From Lacrimispora amygdalina (GTDB lineage: Bacteria; Bacillota; Clostridia; Lachnospirales; Lachnospiraceae): 64,000 nt of DNA. Shown piece after piece: positions 9,823 through 16,329 of this stretch; the stretch's first letter is position 1, and each line of letters opens with the position of its first letter. The stretch covers positions 81,025 to 145,024 of the forward strand of contig NZ_OAOF01000015.1 in assembly GCF_900205965.1 (NCBI RefSeq). Reading direction: 5' to 3'. The position numbers and the translations under genes were made by a program. The notes below the pieces were generated by a model that was not told the DNA's origin, ran no database searches, and was given only the letters and a program-made list of their open reading frames with translations.

Positions 9823-9845
9823 TTATTTTCCCCCTTCCAGTTGAA

Positions 9846-10034
9846 TCATAAAGTAGTATGTTTGTCCTGCACCCTGGCGTTGTCTGACTTCACTCTGCGC
9901 TCCTGCGGAGTGTAAGGGGGGATATTACGCTGCCGGGTGGATTCGGTACAGAAGTCGCGAAGACTGATTTCACCAGCATAGACTCTGTGAAATTCTTCTC
10001 TTGTTGGTATTGTTGGTTTTTGAAATGATTTCAT
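9846..10034 (-). CDS. small basic phage protein, first gene of polymerase-like operon
   Basis: A 62-residue protein beginning MKSFQKPTIPTREEFHRVYA. I chose the ATG at 10034 because GGAGAG lies nine bases upstream; earlier in-frame codons lack a ribosome site and lie close to the promoter. It is polar and Arg/Thr-rich with no hydrophobic core segment. It is the first gene after the promoter at 10178-10206 and lies 23 nt upstream of the polymerase-like gene. I do not recognise it. A small regulator or accessory factor is possible. Confidence 0.6.
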   Translation of the reverse strand: MKSFQKPTIPTREEFHRVYAGEISLRDFCTESTRQRNIPPYTPQERRVKSDNARVQDKHTTL

Positions 10035-10177
10035 ATGAAATGTCTCTCCTTTCTTTTTTATCTGCCTGAAATGAATGGTCAGACTGTTTTGAAACAGGAG
10101 AGAAGATTGATTGATAGGAAAAGGGAAGTTCTGAAGGATTGTATAATGTTTGATTGGTATTTTTATTGTGTGTACAG

Positions 10178-10206
10178 ATAATAACACGCGGTAGACAAAA
10201 TGTCAA
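10178..10206 (-). promoter_or_regulatory. sigma-A promoter for the phage polymerase-like operon
   Basis: On the minus strand, TTGACA (10206-10201) is followed by a 17-bp spacer and TATTAT (10183-10178). The transcript would begin near 10170 with a ~135-nt leader before the 62-residue gene. It stands back to back with a plus-strand promoter at 10241-10269. Between 10207 and the next plus-strand gene at 10477 I see only that promoter and its SOS box. Confidence 0.8.
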
Positions 10207-10240
10207 CAAAAATTTTAGGAATAGAAATTGCGGGAAGCTA

Positions 10241-10269
10241 TTGACTTTATAACCTGCCGGTGTTATGAT
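10241..10269 (+). promoter_or_regulatory. divergent sigma-A promoter with SOS box at +1
   Basis: TTGACT, 17-bp spacer, TATGAT. A LexA-like box starts eight bases after the -10, so it would cover the start point. The first gene downstream is the acyltransferase at 10477, about 200 nt away. Confidence 0.7.
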
Positions 10270-10276
10270 TTCAGCA

Positions 10277-10288
10277 GAACATACGTTC
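10277..10288. promoter_or_regulatory. LexA-like SOS box
   Basis: GAACATACGTTC is a perfect GAAC-N4-GTTC dyad and fits the Bacillus/Clostridium SOS-box pattern (R at 5, R at 7, Y at 8 of the core). It overlaps the predicted start point of the plus-strand promoter just upstream and lies about 100 bp from the divergent phage promoter. Confidence 0.6.
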
Positions 10289-10476
10289 GAAAGCGAGAGA
10301 AGATTTAGGTAAGATTGTTATTAGTGTGAGGAAATAGTATAATAATTGGTATATTGTATAAGTTAAGGTGTGAAAACTATAATTAAGATTCAATTACATA
10401 AGTAAAATAGCAGGAAATATCATGCAATATTCCATCTGACTGATTAAACTAAAATCAGAATAGGAGGATTAAAAAT

Positions 10477-11595
10477 ATGAATAATGTTATGGCTTATACC
10501 ATGAATCTGGAAGGTACGTATTATGAAACAGGCTATCAGACGGGAAAAAGAATGGGAGCAATTCCCCAGTTAAGAGAGCTTCATACCCAATCAGTAGAAG
10601 GCTTTGGAGCGGAAAAGTTTAAAGAGGCAAAGAAGCTGTTTGATCAATGGTGTCCAGGGCTGACTGAGGAGATGAAAGGATTTGCAGACGCTTTGCAGGT
10701 AGAAGAAGATCAGATTTTCTTTTATGGAATGACTTATTTGCTGCCCCGCTGCAGCCACATTGCATTGCAGCCGTCTATGACAGCGGATCATAAGCCGCTT
10801 CTTGCCCGGAACTATGAATTTAGTGATGAAGCAGAGGATTTTTGCCTTATAAAAACCAGGATTCATGGAAAGTATGCACATATTGGCACCAGTGTATTGT
10901 TTTTTGGCAGAGATGATGGAATCAACGAACATGGTTTGTCAGTGACGATGAGTTCCTGTGGTTTTCCGGTAGGTGCGATGCCTTATATGCGGGAACCCAG
11001 GGTGAAAGGTCTTCAATTCTGGGCTGTAATCCGTGCCCTGCTGGAGAACTGTAAAGATGTAACTGAAGCGCTGGAGTATATGAAAGATATGCCCATTGCT
11101 TATAACTTAAATTTATTAATTTTGGATCAAACCGGAAGTGCGGCTCTGGTTGAGACACTGGATGGAAGAAAATCATATAAGATACTGAATCCTGACTCAC
11201 CACAATCATTTTTACATGCCACCAACCACCCTGTATTACCGGAGTTAATTCCATACGAACCGAAAGCGTTTGTCCATTCAGCAAAGCGTTATGATTATAT
11301 CTCGCGGACCCTGTCCGGTACTTTTGGGGTTACCATGGATCAGTTGAAAAATATGCTTTTGTCTAAATATCCGGAGGGATTATGTACCCATTACTACGAG
11401 GAATACTTTGGAACAACAAAGAGCATGATTCTGTCGCCAGTTGATCGTTCCATTGATATTTGCTGGGGTGGCAGAGAAGAGAACGGCTGGGAGCGCTTTC
11501 GGGTGGCTGATGTTATGGAAGAGAGCGTCAGGGAGATCGGATTAAGTTTTGATAAAGCAGACCCTGATATTTTTACCTATCAGCCGATCATATAA
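10477..11595 (+). CDS. C45-type acyltransferase/amidohydrolase (acyl-CoA:6-APA acyltransferase family)
   Basis: A 372-residue cytoplasmic Ntn-hydrolase-like protein. PRCSHIAL places the likely catalytic Cys at residue 92, followed by LARNYEFS (R111, N112), the pattern of the C45/choloylglycine-hydrolase superfamily, where Cys becomes the N-terminal nucleophile after autoprocessing. HGLSVTMSSCG and HATNHP further on also fit. Substrates are usually N-acyl amides or acyl-amino acids; the actual substrate cannot be read here. TAGGAGGATTAAAAAT precedes the ATG. It is followed 19 nt later by an AraC-type regulator, so the two are probably co-transcribed. Confidence 0.8.
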   Translation: MNNVMAYTMNLEGTYYETGYQTGKRMGAIPQLRELHTQSVEGFGAEKFKEAKKLFDQWCPGLTEEMKGFADALQVEEDQIFFYGMTYLLPRCSHIALQPSMTADHKPLLARNYEFSDEAEDFCLIKTRIHGKYAHIGTSVLFFGRDDGINEHGLSVTMSSCGFPVGAMPYMREPRVKGLQFWAVIRALLENCKDVTEALEYMKDMPIAYNLNLLILDQTGSAALVETLDGRKSYKILNPDSPQSFLHATNHPVLPELIPYEPKAFVHSAKRYDYISRTLSGTFGVTMDQLKNMLLSKYPEGLCTHYYEEYFGTTKSMILSPVDRSIDICWGGREENGWERFRVADVMEESVREIGLSFDKADPDIFTYQPII

Positions 11596-11614
11596 AAAGG
11601 GAGAGGGGATTGAT

Positions 11615-12490
11615 ATGAATTACCGGAAGGCGCTGGAACGGGCTGTCATTTACATTGAAGCCAACTTAAGTGAGGATATACGTGTAGAGGATGTGGCCAA
11701 GGCTGCAGGCTACTCATACTACCATCTCAACCGGCAGTTTTTTGCACTTCTGGGTGAAAGTATAGGCAGTTATATAAAAAAGCGCCGCCTTGCCAATGCG
11801 GCAAAGCGGCTGCTCTATACAGAAGAAAGAATTATAGATATTGCTGTAGACAGTGGATTTGAGTCATCAGAAGCGTTCAGCCGTGCATTCAAAGCAATTT
11901 ATCAGGTAAGCCCCCAGATATACCGTATGAATAGACTGGATGCTTGTGTAGGATCAAAAGAACGACTGGATCAGGGATTATTACAGCATCTGATATCAAA
12001 CGTAACGGTACACCCCCAGATAGTGACCATGCCGGAGATTAAAGTAGCAGGCATTCGGGGAGAGACTACTCTTTCTGATATAAAGCTGAGAGAACTTTGG
12101 AATCAAGTAAACCATATGCATCGCGACATACCACATCTGGTGGAGGGCGGCAGAGGGTTTGGGATCTGTGAGGCATGCAATGAGAATACTTTGTATACGA
12201 TGAATGACTGGGTTTTATTCACTGAGGTGGCTGGATATGAGGTGGACTCATTTGAAGATCTTCCGCCCCAATTTGTCCGTAAGATTCTGCCTGCCGGTAA
12301 GTATGCGGTATTTACTCACAGGGGAAGTTTACGTATGCTGCCCCAGACGTTTGACTATATCTGGGGAACCTGGTTTCTGACAACGGATGAGGAGTTAGAC
12401 TGGCGGGAGGATTTTGAACTTTATGATAACCGGTTTCTGGGATATGACCACCCGGAATCAGAAATAGATCTGTATATTCCTATTCGATAA
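11615..12490 (+). CDS. AraC-family regulator with GyrI-like effector domain
   Basis: 291 residues. The start at 11615 follows AAAGGGAGAGGGGATTGAT. Residues ~8-105 hold two helix-turn-helix motifs of the AraC/XylS type (VEDVAKAAGYSYYHLNRQF and IIDIAVDSGFESSEAFSRAF). Residues ~130-290 form a GyrI/Rob-like ligand-binding domain (VAGIRGETT, AGKYAVFTHRG, ELYDNRF near the end). Such proteins bind lipophilic or cationic drugs and activate efflux or detoxification genes. It sits directly downstream of the acyltransferase and 100 nt upstream of an AAC(3)-type acetyltransferase, so it may control either. Confidence 0.9.
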   Translation: MNYRKALERAVIYIEANLSEDIRVEDVAKAAGYSYYHLNRQFFALLGESIGSYIKKRRLANAAKRLLYTEERIIDIAVDSGFESSEAFSRAFKAIYQVSPQIYRMNRLDACVGSKERLDQGLLQHLISNVTVHPQIVTMPEIKVAGIRGETTLSDIKLRELWNQVNHMHRDIPHLVEGGRGFGICEACNENTLYTMNDWVLFTEVAGYEVDSFEDLPPQFVRKILPAGKYAVFTHRGSLRMLPQTFDYIWGTWFLTTDEELDWREDFELYDNRFLGYDHPESEIDLYIPIR

Positions 12491-12594
12491 CAGTTACAGT
12501 TCTGACTTGGTGGATACTTGCAAAATATCTACGGAACCCTTATGATGGTAAATACTATGATAATTAATTGATAAGGGATAAGAAAGGTATGATT

Positions 12595-13395
12595 ATGTTC
12601 ACAAAACAAGATCTGAAGCAGAATTTAAAAGAGATGGGAATAAAGCCCCATGACACTTTACTGGTACACTCCTCCATGAAATCAATCGGAGAAGTTGACG
12701 GTGGGGCGGATACTGTCCTTGATGCTTTAATGGAATATCTGTCAGAAGGACTTCTGATACTTCCCACTCATACATGGTACTCTATGTCTGAATATCATAG
12801 CGTATACGACCCTCGGTTAGAGCCGGCCTGTGTCGGGATTTTACCAAATCTGTTTATGAAACGGAAAGGCGTTCTTCGTTCCCTTCACCCGACACATAGT
12901 GTTGCCGTGTACGGAGTGGACAGCGAAGCATTTATTGAAGGAGAAGAAAATCGGACCACGCCCTGTCCTCCAGGGGGATGCTATGACCGCCTAAAGGAAA
13001 GAAAAGGAAAAATCCTGTTAATTGGAGTCGGACATGAAAGGAATACCTTTATTCACTGCGTGGAAGAGCATTTGAATGTCCCGGATCGTCTGACCAGTGA
13101 GCCAACATATTTTAAGATCGTTATGTCTGATGGTAAGATAAAGCCTTCCTTCATGCACCGACATGACAATTCCGTTACAGATCATATCTCAGAAAACTAC
13201 ACAAAACTGGAACAGGCTTTTTATGACAGAAAAGCTGCAGTTAAAGCGTCTTTCGGCAGCGCTGCCTGTATTCTATGTGATGCGCAAGCTATCTATGAAG
13301 TAACAAAAGATGTGTTATCTCATCAGATTAATTGTTTAATAGAGCTGCAGACCATACCAAAGGAATGGTGGTTAACGACAAAGGAACATACGTAA
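12595..13395 (+). CDS. aminoglycoside N(3)-acetyltransferase family protein
   Basis: 266 residues of the antibiotic NAT (AAC(3)/YokD) family. I chose the second ATG (12595), since AGAAAGG lies seven bases upstream; the ATG at 12589 is too close. Typical family features are LLVHSSMKSIG near residue 25, ILPTHTWYSMSE near 60, HPTHSVAVYG near 100, GGCYDRL and LLIGVGHERNTFIH near 140. The family transfers acetyl from acetyl-CoA to the 3-amino group of 2-deoxystreptamine aminoglycosides, but many chromosomal members have other or unknown amine substrates. No mobile element is nearby, so it may be an intrinsic gene; resistance cannot be inferred from sequence alone. Confidence 0.85.
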   Translation: MFTKQDLKQNLKEMGIKPHDTLLVHSSMKSIGEVDGGADTVLDALMEYLSEGLLILPTHTWYSMSEYHSVYDPRLEPACVGILPNLFMKRKGVLRSLHPTHSVAVYGVDSEAFIEGEENRTTPCPPGGCYDRLKERKGKILLIGVGHERNTFIHCVEEHLNVPDRLTSEPTYFKIVMSDGKIKPSFMHRHDNSVTDHISENYTKLEQAFYDRKAAVKASFGSAACILCDAQAIYEVTKDVLSHQINCLIELQTIPKEWWLTTKEHT

Positions 13396-13420
13396 GAAGC
13401 AGTTGGGAATCTAGGATTTA

Positions 13421-13466
13421 TAATACGTCACGTAATACTGGATATCAGTAATTTCGTGGCGTATTA
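13421..13466. repeat. long imperfect inverted repeat between AAC(3) gene and hicAB
   Basis: TAATACGTCACGTAATACTG is followed by a 5-nt loop (GATAT) and CAGTAATTTCGTGGCGTATTA. The arms pair over ~20 positions with one bulge and few mismatches. There is no clear U-tract, so it may be a weak terminator for the upstream gene or a mobile-element-like palindrome. Confidence 0.55.
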
Positions 13467-13577
13467 TATTATGGCGTGAAATAAGAATAGTACTGTGTTT
13501 TCAATATGAAGGAGAATCTGTCTACCTGCGCCAGGTAAAAAGCGGGTAACAAGTGTACGAAAAAATATATTGCAATA

Positions 13578-13607
13578 TTGACACCATATATGACACCAGA
13601 GTATAAT
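13578..13607 (+). promoter_or_regulatory. hicAB promoter with direct repeats
   Basis: TTGACA, 18-bp spacer, TATAAT. TGACACCA occurs twice, at 13579-13586 and 13591-13598, 12 bp apart and so about one helical turn, between and over the promoter elements. This is a good candidate operator for HicB autorepression. Confidence 0.8.
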
Positions 13608-13631
13608 ATATTATAAAGAGAGGATTATAGA

Positions 13632-13886
13632 ATGTCACAATGGGATAAATTATTAGATAGAATATGCTCTTTATCCAAGGATCTGCGTTTTAATGAATTG
13701 CGCCGGGTCCTGGAATCTTATGGGTACGAAATGAAGTCCCCTAAAGGGGGAAGCAGCCATTACACATTTAGAAAGTCAGATTGTATGCCAATTACCATAC
13801 CAAAGCATGAACCGATTAAAAAGATATATGTGCAGATGGTAAGAGAAATTGTTGAAAGTGAGGTGCCAGACGATGAGAACACTTGA
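13632..13886 (+). CDS. hicA: HicA-type mRNA interferase toxin
   Basis: 84 residues with the double-stranded-RNA-binding-like HicA fold: LRRVLESYGYEMKSPKGGSSHYTFRK carries the Gly-rich turn and the catalytic His (H43), then ITIPKHEPIKKIYVQ. HicA toxins cleave mRNA and are blocked by HicB. The gene overlaps the hicB start by 14 nt and follows a strong promoter. The hicA-hicB order is the usual one. Intact in length and motif. Confidence 0.9.
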   Translation: MSQWDKLLDRICSLSKDLRFNELRRVLESYGYEMKSPKGGSSHYTFRKSDCMPITIPKHEPIKKIYVQMVREIVESEVPDDENT

Positions 13887-14232
13887 TGAATATATGGAGC
13901 TACATTATAGAATGGAAATAATAGAGGACCCTGATGAGGGAGGTTATGTTGTATCATTTCCAGACTTAAAGGGTTGTATAACCTGTGCGGATACTATTGA
14001 AAAGGCTATTGATCAAGCAAAGGAAGCCAAAAGAGTATGGATGGAGGCTATGCTTGACGATGGTAATGAGATACCAGAGCCAGATGATTTAGATAAATAT
14101 TCCGGACAGTTTAAACTGAGAATACCTAAATCCTTGCATCGCCAGTTAGCGGAGCATTCAAAGAGAGAAGGAATCAGTATGAATCAGTATTGTTTGTATC
14201 TTCTCACCCAAAATGACAAGTTATGTAATTAA
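13873..14232 (+). CDS. hicB: HicB-family antitoxin
   Basis: 119 residues. The start at 13873 lies inside the end of hicA and has AGTGAGGT upstream, so the two are translationally coupled. The N-terminal half is the partially degraded RNase-H-like HicB fold (DEGGYVVSFPDLKGCIT, then IEKAIDQAKEA). The C-terminal part (KLRIPKSLHRQLAEHSKREG) is a ribbon-helix-helix DNA-binding domain expected to bind the operator upstream of hicA. It neutralises HicA by protein binding. Confidence 0.9.
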   Translation: MRTLDEYMELHYRMEIIEDPDEGGYVVSFPDLKGCITCADTIEKAIDQAKEAKRVWMEAMLDDGNEIPEPDDLDKYSGQFKLRIPKSLHRQLAEHSKREGISMNQYCLYLLTQNDKLCN

Positions 14233-14249
14233 ATAAATGTTTATCAAAA

Positions 14250-14464
14250 CAGGGCAGGGACTTTCCCGCCTTAACTGCTGCATAAGCATTGGGTAGAGTA
14301 AGTGCCTGCCCTGCAATTAAAATCCTGATAGGAAAAAAGGGGTCACCTCACTTGCAAATCCCCTTTCCTTATGCTATAGTTACACACGTAATAAGGCCGT
14401 GGAACCTTTGATATAAAAGGAAAGTCCACAAAAAAGACCGGTGTGTTCGAGACCTTCCACACCT
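14250..14464 (+). ncRNA. structured leader of the QueT gene, candidate riboswitch
   Basis: The 258-nt stretch between hicB and queT folds into a chain of hairpins. CAGGGCAGG (14250) pairs with CCTGCCCTG (14305-14313). AAAGGGG (14336) pairs with CCCCTTT (14360-14366). CCTTAT (14367) pairs with ATAAGG (14391). GTGGA with CCTTT pairs with AAAGG and TCCAC (14399-14429). GGTGTG (14440) pairs with CACACC (14458-14463). The ribosome site AGAGGAG follows. queT genes are often under preQ1 riboswitches, but I could not align this to preQ1-I, -II or -III with confidence. Confidence 0.45.
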
Positions 14465-14490
14465 AAAACAAAACTAGAGGAGAATAAAAT

Positions 14491-15000
14491 ATGAATCACA
14501 AATCATCAGTGAAAACCTATTTCATGGTTTTTTCAGCAGTTATTGCTGCAATCTACACGGTGCTGACCATGGCATTTGCCCCCATTAGCTTCGGACCTGT
14601 CCAGTTTCGGATTTCAGAAATGCTATGTATCCTACCCTATTTTACCCCAGCGGCAATTCCAGGACTATTTATCGGTTGTTTTCTGTCTAATCTTTTATGC
14701 GGAGCAGCAGCGCTTGACGTAATATTTGGCAGTCTGGCGACACTGATCGGAGCGATTGGAGCCTATAAACTCCGGGGGAATAAGTGGCTGGTATGCATAC
14801 CGCCTATATTGTCGAATGTAATTATTATTCCATGGGTTCTTCGATATGCATACGGTTCCCAGGATATGATATGGTATGCTATGATTACGATAGGTATCGG
14901 AGAGGTCTTGGCAATTGGTGTATTGGGAAATATTTTGCTGGGAGTACTTAACAGATATAGACATCTAATATTCGACCGTTTCCTTTCGGAAACAGTTTAA
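14491..15000 (+). CDS. queT: QueT-family queuosine precursor transporter
   Basis: 169 residues, all membrane-embedded. Five to six hydrophobic helices are visible, with the family signature FGPVQFRISEMLCILPYF near residue 32 and a Gly-rich loop (GLFIGCFLSNLL) following. QueT is the substrate-binding S component of an ECF transporter for queuosine precursors such as preQ1 or queuine, used in tRNA wobble modification. ECF A/T components are not in the window and would be shared. AGAGGAG lies upstream of the ATG, after a long hairpin-rich leader. A terminator follows directly. Confidence 0.9.
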   Translation: MNHKSSVKTYFMVFSAVIAAIYTVLTMAFAPISFGPVQFRISEMLCILPYFTPAAIPGLFIGCFLSNLLCGAAALDVIFGSLATLIGAIGAYKLRGNKWLVCIPPILSNVIIIPWVLRYAYGSQDMIWYAMITIGIGEVLAIGVLGNILLGVLNRYRHLIFDRFLSETV

Positions 15001-15012
15001 CAAAATACGCAG

Positions 15013-15050
15013 AAACTCCCGGCTATCATAAAAAGCCGGGAGTTTTTGTT
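15013..15050 (+). terminator. intrinsic terminator after queT
   Basis: AAACTCCCGGCT pairs with AGCCGGGAGTTT around an 8-9-nt loop, followed by TTGTTTATATTTT. Confidence 0.9.
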
Positions 15051-15149
15051 TATATTTTCTATTTTCATAGGTAGTTACATGTGGTAAAATATATTTATCG
15101 AAAACAGGGCTATGTAACCGGCTTGTAACCGTTTTTTTATATAATAAAT

Positions 15150-16070
15150 ATGCAAATGAAAGATTATGGTGAAGGGATGACAGTTGGTAGAATGAGTGTG
15201 GTACGAAATGCAGACAGATATTTTACAATAGCAGTGGATGAATTTGATGATAACAGTATAAAAGGGATTTTGTTTCATGAAAGCAGCTCAAATGGAATTA
15301 TATTTGAAAGCCTGCTGGAGATGTTTTTTCATATGGATCGGATTTTCGATCAATTGGGCAGTCCAAAGCAGACTGTTCAAATTCGGCAGTTTTCGGGAGT
15401 AAATGGTCTCTCTCTGGAAGTAAAGGAAACCAGCGAAAAAGAAAGACCTGGAAAGCTGGCAACTTTCAGTGTTTTTGTACAGTACCGTTACTATGCAAGC
15501 TGGCAGGGAAATTATAAATGGCTGGAAGGTGATGAGAGGGTACCATTTGGAAGTGAGCTTGAACTGATTCTTTCCATGTATCTGCTATTATCTGGTAGTG
15601 AAACAAAGGAGCATGTTAGTAACATCATTACGACTTGTCACGTGGCAATAGACACCTATCATTCCGGGAAGTTTACTGGAAATTATCAGAATATACCATC
15701 TGAGATATTAGAACAGCAGGTTCAGCCAGTGGATTTGGCAAAGTCACTGGGTACTTTTATGGAATATGAATTAAAGAATGACGATATTCCAAAGTATGGG
15801 CTGAATTATGGACAGCTGATATCCAGTGATGCTTGTAATCTTTGCAGAAGAGGAGGCAAGATTGCTTCTTTTTCTATTAAAGTACTGTTTCACGAACACG
15901 CAACCTGGCAGGGGATTATTTTTTGGAGAGAGGGTAGACAGCAGCAGCTGTTCCGCAGTTATAAGGAAATGCTTTATTTGATAGCAACGGTGGCAGAGAC
16001 TTCGGCTGAAAACAATAGATATCCGGAGCATCTGCCGGCAGGTGCAGGATATGCGTTATCCGGATCATAA
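15150..16070 (+). CDS. conserved protein with three similar repeat units, function unknown
   Basis: Up to 306 residues; soluble, no signal peptide. Three segments look alike: residues ~25-65, ~105-150 (FVQYRYYASWQGNYKWLEG) and ~240-285 (VLFHEHATWQGIIFWREG). Each has a beta strand, A-S/T-WQG-x-I/Y-x-W, then a Phe/Ser element and a helix with E-hhh-hh. The protein is therefore an internal repeat of one ~40-residue unit. A TATAAT at 15140-15145 puts the likely transcript start near 15152, so translation probably begins at a later ATG (15156, 15177 or 15192) than the first in frame. It has its own terminator and no operon partner. I do not recognise a function. Confidence 0.7.
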   Translation: MQMKDYGEGMTVGRMSVVRNADRYFTIAVDEFDDNSIKGILFHESSSNGIIFESLLEMFFHMDRIFDQLGSPKQTVQIRQFSGVNGLSLEVKETSEKERPGKLATFSVFVQYRYYASWQGNYKWLEGDERVPFGSELELILSMYLLLSGSETKEHVSNIITTCHVAIDTYHSGKFTGNYQNIPSEILEQQVQPVDLAKSLGTFMEYELKNDDIPKYGLNYGQLISSDACNLCRRGGKIASFSIKVLFHEHATWQGIIFWREGRQQQLFRSYKEMLYLIATVAETSAENNRYPEHLPAGAGYALSGS

Positions 16071-16085
16071 TTTTCGTTGTCATAA

Positions 16086-16126
16086 AGTGCACTTTACAGT
16101 TCATAGAATCTGTAAGGTGCATTTTT
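16086..16126 (+). terminator. intrinsic terminator
   Basis: TGCACTTTACAG pairs with CTGTAAGGTGCA around TTCATAGAAT, followed by TTTTTAT. Confidence 0.85.
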
Positions 16127-16329
16127 ATATGATTAGGAAGAAATTATAGCAGATGCATGTGGAGCATGTCACTAACAGGCTTTCGTTCTGTTTGGATTCC
16201 CTTGTAGATTTTCTGCCGTATTTCTTATATAATAAAGAAGAAAGCAGTTGACTTTATAAGAAAAAAGCAGTAAAAGTAAGTGGAAGTAACCGTTACATAA
16301 ATAAAACAAAAATTAAGGATGGATAAAGC

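Noticed and set aside
12595..13395. Acquired aminoglycoside-resistance cassette with the APH-like gene at 31,837
   Set aside because: The two genes are 18 kb apart, lack mobile elements, and belong to broad families with many non-resistance members.
14430..14465. tRNA-like T-arm (GTTCGAGACC) near queT
   Set aside because: No acceptor, D or anticodon arms can be built around it; it fits a simple leader hairpin.
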